A DNA stretch of 64,000 nucleotides, taken from the NCBI RefSeq assembly GCF_039839785.1, contig NZ_JBDOQT010000001.1:124001-188000 (forward strand). The letters run 5' to 3'. The stretch comes from Pelagibius sp. CAU 1746. GTDB taxonomy: Bacteria; Pseudomonadota; Alphaproteobacteria; Kiloniellales; Kiloniellaceae. Of the stretch, positions 60,550 to 64,000 are shown piece after piece (within the stretch, counting starts at the first letter, position 1; each line of letters begins with the position of its first letter). Made by a program: the position numbers and the translations under genes. Below the pieces are notes generated by a model that made no database searches, was not told the DNA's origin, and was given only the letters and a program-made list of their open reading frames with translations.

Positions 60550-61944
60550 TCAGTGCGCCGGTTCCATCGGCCGGCTGGGGCCCGAGGGCGTTTGCGGCTG
60601 CTGCTTACGGCCGCCGAGCGCACCCTCGTGCTCCGGACCGTGCAGCGAGATCAGCTCAGGCAGTTCCGGCAGACCCGCCAGTTCCTCGCCCAAGGCCGCC
60701 CGCTCCATGCGCCGGATGGCGAAGTGCATCCAAAGGAGCGCGATACCGACCAATACGAAGAGCAGCATGAAGGAGCTGGTCCAGACACCGATGACGTCGT
60801 TCATCACACCGAAGCAGATCGGCAGGATGAAGCCGCCCAACCCTCCGATCATGCCGACCAGGCCGCCGACCGAGCCGACGTTGTCCGGGTAGTAGACGGG
60901 GATGTGCTTGTAGACCGCCGCCTTGCCGAGCGACATGAAGAAGCCCAGGGCCACGGTCAGGACGACGAAGACCGGCAAACCGATGGTGATATTGAAGGCG
61001 ATCGGTCCCTCGATACCCTGGACCACGTAGTCGGTGGCGGGATAGCTGAGGAAGAAGCAGATCGCGACCGAGGCGACGAAGGTCCAGTACATCACCCGGC
61101 GGGCACCGTAGCGGTCGGAAAGGTAGCCGCCGAGGGCGCGGAAGACGCTGCCCGGCAGGGCGTAGGCCGCGGCCAGCATGCCGGCGGTCTTGATGTCCAG
61201 ACCGTAGACGCCGACGTAGTAGCGCGGCAGCCAGAGGGCCAGCGCGACGAAGGCGCCGAAGACGAAGAAATAGTAGAGCGAGAAACGCCAGACCTGGAGC
61301 TTGGCCAGCGGCGAAAGCTGCATGAAGGCCGACTTCGGCTTCTCGCCCCGGGCCTTGCGCTGGGCCGTGGCCGGATCGTCGCGCGTCGTCAGATAGAAGA
61401 GGACGGCGGTGATCAGCAGGATGACGGCATAGACCTGCGCCGTCTGCTGCCAGCCGAGCGCCACCAGCAGGAAAGGCGCGCCGAAGTTGGTCACTGCGGC
61501 GCCGACGTTGCCCATGCCGAAGATGCCGAGCGCCGTCCCTTGACGCTCCTTCTCGTACCAGCGCGACACGTAGGCGATGCCCACGGCGAAGGAACCGCCC
61601 GCCAGGCCGACGCCCAGCGCCGCGACCAGGAACATTTCGTAGGTCGAGACGGTGGAGAGCAGCCACACGGCCACGGCGGTCAAGGCCATGACGGCGCTGT
61701 AGACGATGCGTCCGCCGTACTGGTCCGTCCAGATGCCGAGGAAGATGCGGCTCAGGGAGCCCGTGAGGATCGGCGTGGCGACCAGGATGCCGAATTCCGT
61801 ATCGGACAGGCCCAGGTCCTGTTTGATCTTCACACCGATGATGGAAAAGATGGTCCAAACAGCGAAGCAGACCGTGAAGGCAAAGGTGCTGATGCCCAGC
61901 ACCTTGTTCTGTTGCCCCGGCGTGACGCCTTGCAGGTCCTGCAT
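60550..61944 (-). CDS. narK1: Nitrate/proton symporter (NarK1-type MFS)
   Basis: This is a 464-residue MFS porter, first gene of the nitrate operon. Seen: SDTEFGILVATPILTGSLSRIFLGIWTDQYGGR, GLAGGSFAVGIAYVSRWYEKERQGTALGIFGMGNVGAA (nitrate signature) and GGLVGMIGGLGGFILPICFG. NarK1-type proteins take up nitrate with protons, while NarK2-type partners exchange it for nitrite. I start it at the ATG at 61944 with GAGGAGGG just upstream, rather than at 62028. Its promoter carries an anaerobox at 62034-62047. Confidence 0.88.
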   Translation of the reverse strand: MQDLQGVTPGQQNKVLGISTFAFTVCFAVWTIFSIIGVKIKQDLGLSDTEFGILVATPILTGSLSRIFLGIWTDQYGGRIVYSAVMALTAVAVWLLSTVSTYEMFLVAALGVGLAGGSFAVGIAYVSRWYEKERQGTALGIFGMGNVGAAVTNFGAPFLLVALGWQQTAQVYAVILLITAVLFYLTTRDDPATAQRKARGEKPKSAFMQLSPLAKLQVWRFSLYYFFVFGAFVALALWLPRYYVGVYGLDIKTAGMLAAAYALPGSVFRALGGYLSDRYGARRVMYWTFVASVAICFFLSYPATDYVVQGIEGPIAFNITIGLPVFVVLTVALGFFMSLGKAAVYKHIPVYYPDNVGSVGGLVGMIGGLGGFILPICFGVMNDVIGVWTSSFMLLFVLVGIALLWMHFAIRRMERAALGEELAGLPELPELISLHGPEHEGALGGRKQQPQTPSGPSRPMEPAH

Positions 61945-62005
61945 GATTCCCTCCTCTGCCGCTGACCAGTAAAGCAGGCTGAGAGGCTGGGCCTCCCAGG
62001 CGGGG

Positions 62006-62047
62006 GGATATTCATCAGACTGCTGCAAGATTTATTTGATGCAGGTC
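62006..62047 (-). promoter_or_regulatory. Crp/Fnr box and -10 element of the narK1 operon
   Basis: TTGATGCAGGTCAA (62034-62047) has the TTGAT-N4-GTCAA form bound by FNR, FixK and DNR-type regulators. A GAATAT -10-like hexamer on the minus strand (62006-62011) lies 32 bp from the box centre, the distance expected when the box is at -41.5. That is the class II activation arrangement. Confidence 0.8.
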
Positions 62048-62148
62048 AATTTTTGTAGAACCATTGCTGAAACAAGGATTTGCATATCTTTTTCCTATTT
62101 GGGATTAAATTTCTCATACTGTGAAATTACTATTTTTGAATTGAAGAC

Positions 62149-62162
62149 TTGATAAACGTCAA
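62149..62162. promoter_or_regulatory. Second Crp/Fnr box, upstream of the regulator gene
   Basis: TTGATAAACGTCAA has the same TTGAT-N4-GTCAA form as the narK1 box. It is 51 bp before the TTG start of the Crp/Fnr gene. I cannot see a -10 element at the activating distance, so it may serve auto-regulation or repression. The surrounding 62041-62175 is strikingly AT-rich. Confidence 0.75.
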
Positions 62163-62213
62163 AAACGAAGATTACCTTGCCACGGTGGGGATCAGGCGAG
62201 TCGGAGAGTTTCC

Positions 62214-62912
62214 TTGAGGTCGAACGATATACCCTTGGTGCGAGAGCTGGACCTCTTCGCCGAGATGGCAGAGGCCAACTTCGACGAACTGATGCAAGCG
62301 GCCTTCCTGCAGCGCTTCCCGCCGCAAGTGCAACTCATCACCGAGGGCGAGCCCCCCGACTTTCTCTACATCATGGTCGAGGGCGGCGTGGAGCTCTTCG
62401 CCTCCAGCAACGGACGCGAGACCTCCATCGAGATCACGCGCCCGGTCACGACCTTCATCCTCGCGGCGGTGCTGCGCGACGCGCCCTACCTGATGTCCGG
62501 GCGCACGGTGGAAAGTTCCAAGATCCTGATGGTGCCATCGGAAAACGTGCGGGCGATTTTCGCCCGCGACCACGTTTTCGCCCGCGCCGTGGTGCGCGAG
62601 CTGGCAACCCGCTACCGCGGCGTGGTCAAGTCCCTGAAGAACCACAAGCTGCGCAATGCAGTGGAACGTCTGGCCAACTACCTGCTGCGGGCCGAGGCCG
62701 ATCAGGGCCGCGGCGGCATCGTGCAGTTGCCGATCGACAAGCGCACCCTGGCCGCCCTCCTGGGCATGACGCCGGAGAACCTGTCCCGCGCCTTCGCCAC
62801 GCTGAAACCCTATGGCGTGGAAGTGAGCGGCCGCGAGATCCGGCTGACCGAGATCGGCGACCTGCAGACCCTGGCCAAGCCCAGCCCGCTGATCGACGAC
62901 CCGACCACCTGA
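62214..62912 (+). CDS. Crp/Fnr-family regulator, DNR/NnrR-like
   Basis: This is a 232-residue activator: a cyclic-nucleotide-binding-type sensor domain (VQLITEGEPPDFLYIMVEGGVELF), a long dimer helix and a winged helix with LAALLGMTPENLSRAFATL, whose E-x-x-S-R contacts TTGAT half-sites. The N terminus lacks the cysteine cluster of FNR, so it does not sense oxygen by an Fe-S centre; DNR/NnrR-type NO sensing through haem is likely but inferred. TTG start, with GGAGA about 7 nt upstream. It is divergent from the nitrate operon. An 8-bp duplication spans its stop. Confidence 0.85.
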   Translation: MRSNDIPLVRELDLFAEMAEANFDELMQAAFLQRFPPQVQLITEGEPPDFLYIMVEGGVELFASSNGRETSIEITRPVTTFILAAVLRDAPYLMSGRTVESSKILMVPSENVRAIFARDHVFARAVVRELATRYRGVVKSLKNHKLRNAVERLANYLLRAEADQGRGGIVQLPIDKRTLAALLGMTPENLSRAFATLKPYGVEVSGREIRLTEIGDLQTLAKPSPLIDDPTT

Positions 62913-62918
62913 CCACCT
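62903..62918. repeat. 8-bp tandem duplication spanning the Crp/Fnr gene stop codon
   Basis: GACCACCT occurs twice in a row (62903-62910, 62911-62918). Together with the following GA, each copy creates an ACCTGA. The first TGA is the actual stop codon. Confidence 0.7.
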
Positions 62919-62945
62919 GACGACAGGGACGAAAGGACGACCCCC

Positions 62946-64000
62946 GTGCCCGACCAGCCGCTTGGCAGCCCCGACGATGCCGCCCTGCCGCCCGCGGCCG
63001 GCGGCCTGGTGAGCACGCCGCAACGCGGCGCCATTCCGGCGGAAGAGTTGGGCTCGGTGAGCCTGACGCCGGGCGGGGACTTCGTCGCCGGCAGCCACCA
63101 GACCTTTACCCTGGTCTACACCGCCGGCAAGTTCGGCATCGACGACTCCGGCTCGCTGCGCATCTGCTTCCGCTTCGCCAGCGACCAGACCCGCCCGCAG
63201 TTCGAGAATCCGCAAGGGCCGAACTACACCACCATCGTCGCCTCCAACTCCGCGGTGCTGCAATACCACTACGACCCCAAGGGCAACGTGCGACCCTGGG
63301 ACCGCACCCTCTATATAAAGGTGGTGCGCGGCTTCCTGCGCGAGGGCGACACCATCACGGTGACCTTCGGCGACCGCTCCCAGGGCTCGCCCGGCATGCG
63401 CCTGCAGACCTTCTGCGAGGACAGCTTCGAGTTCCACACCCTGGTCGACCCCATCGCCACCTACTGCTACCAGCCGCTGCCCGAGCAGCCGACGATCCGC
63501 ATCGTCCCCGGCGCGCCGGAAAGCTTCGTCGCCGTACTGCCGACGCTGAGACGCTGCGGAGAGCCCTTCGCGCTGAAGATCAAGGCCGAGGACCTCTGGG
63601 GCAACCCGACGGACAAATGCGACGCGGTGCTGCGCCTGGACAGCAACCTGCCGGTCGACGGCCTGCCGGAGACGCTGCGCCTGGCGCCCGGCGCCTTCGC
63701 CGCCACGGTGGAGGGCTTGAGTGTCGCAGCGCCCGGCGAGCTGCGCCTGCGCCTGCTGCACAAGGACGGCAGCCTGGCGGCGGAAGCCAATCCCCTACGG
63801 ATCGTCGAAGACGCAGCGCTGGTGCACTTCTGGGGCGACCTGCACGGCCAGTCCGAGGAGACCATCGGCACCGGCAGCGCCCGGCAGTACTTCGCCTTCG
63901 CCCGCGACCGCGCCTTCCTGGACGCCACCGGCCATCAGGGCAACGATTTCCAGATCACCACGCCTTTCTGGCGTGAGCTCGATGCCCTCTGCGCCGAGTT
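62946..64000 (+). CDS. DUF3604 family protein, N-terminal part (runs off the window)
   Basis: The frame is open from the GTG at 62946 to the window end (351 codons), with AAAGGA upstream of the start. The first 280 residues are beta-rich, with GDFVAGSHQTFTLVYTAGKFGIDDSGSLRICFRFASD. From about residue 295 the DUF3604 signature begins: VHFWGDLHGQSEETIGTGSARQYFAFARDRAFLDATGHQGNDFQI, whose GDLHGQS and histidines look like a metal site. The family is related to PHP-type hydrolases in appearance but is uncharacterised. It lies 33 nt after the regulator gene and may be co-transcribed with it. Confidence 0.8.
   Translation, partial: MPDQPLGSPDDAALPPAAGGLVSTPQRGAIPAEELGSVSLTPGGDFVAGSHQTFTLVYTAGKFGIDDSGSLRICFRFASDQTRPQFENPQGPNYTTIVASNSAVLQYHYDPKGNVRPWDRTLYIKVVRGFLREGDTITVTFGDRSQGSPGMRLQTFCEDSFEFHTLVDPIATYCYQPLPEQPTIRIVPGAPESFVAVLPTLRRCGEPFALKIKAEDLWGNPTDKCDAVLRLDSNLPVDGLPETLRLAPGAFAATVEGLSVAAPGELRLRLLHKDGSLAAEANPLRIVEDAALVHFWGDLHGQSEETIGTGSARQYFAFARDRAFLDATGHQGNDFQITTPFWRELDALCAE

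Overview
The window is GC-rich (roughly two thirds G+C by eye), densely packed, and reads as chromosomal DNA of an alphaproteobacterium. The order Rhodospirillales in the broad sense is my inference from gene content: class III aminotransferase/BKACE and PotABCD clusters, anaeroboxes of the TTGAT-N4-GTCAA type, and a DUF3604 protein. I see no rRNA, tRNA, transposase, phage gene or CRISPR array.

Layout. (1) 1-488: 5' part of argD (minus). (2) 774-5828: five consecutive minus-strand paralogs of the TraB/GumN (Tiki-like) family, three lipoproteins and two with ordinary signal peptides. (3) 5881-7544: two translationally coupled ABC-2 permeases without an adjacent ATPase. (4) 7598-14962: recX, a GFA-family protein, a secreted TPR protein, a membrane b-type/ferredoxin/adenylate-cyclase hybrid, DUF1289, a PilZ-like protein, a small unknown protein, a sensor kinase with a degenerate receiver domain, and a small ORF. 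(5) 15011-18232: a long class A penicillin-binding protein. (6) 18473-20969: ornithine-cyclodeaminase-like enzyme, then merR divergent from merT-merP-GDCCVxC, with a classical 19-bp-spacer mer promoter and no merA. (7) 21011-31203: a LysR regulator divergent from an unbroken catabolic operon (potB-potC-potD-potA, class III aminotransferase, BKACE, GNAT, HDAC-like acetylpolyamine amidohydrolase, FAD amine oxidase). A 29-bp perfect dyad lies in front of lysR. (8) 31200-39559: MOT1-type molybdate/sulfate transporter, Cu+-type P-ATPase with its own CueR-type promoter, and an RND efflux pair. (9) 39623-42441: ECF sigma, anti-sigma, Tat metallophosphoesterase and cupredoxin in one operon. (10) 42553-45664: zinc alcohol dehydrogenase, MaoC hydratase and an unknown membrane protein. 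(11) 45808-49651: IclR regulator divergent from a CoA-transferase A/B pair and 3-oxoadipyl-CoA thiolase, with PcaR-like operator half-sites between them. (12) 49678-61944: a complete respiratory nitrate reduction operon, read right to left: narK1-narK2-narG-narH-narJ-narI-ppiC-hemerythrin-nnrS. (13) 62214-64000: a DNR/NnrR-type Crp/Fnr regulator and the 5' part of a DUF3604 protein. Two anaeroboxes lie between it and narK1.

How it works together: region 12/13 equips the cell for anaerobic nitrate respiration and NO tolerance under a Crp/Fnr regulator. Region 7 looks like uptake and stepwise dismantling of an amine or (acetyl)polyamine-like substrate ending in a beta-keto acid cleaved by BKACE. 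Region 11 finishes aromatic or dicarboxylate catabolism. Regions 6 and 8 are metal resistance units, both with textbook MerR-family promoters.

Most worth following up: the TraB/GumN pentad, the pot/BKACE operon with its 29-bp dyad, the redox-domain cyclase, and a recurring pattern of short tandem repeats that begin at or span the stop codons of at least five unrelated genes (recX, PBP, RND pump, thiolase, Crp/Fnr regulator).
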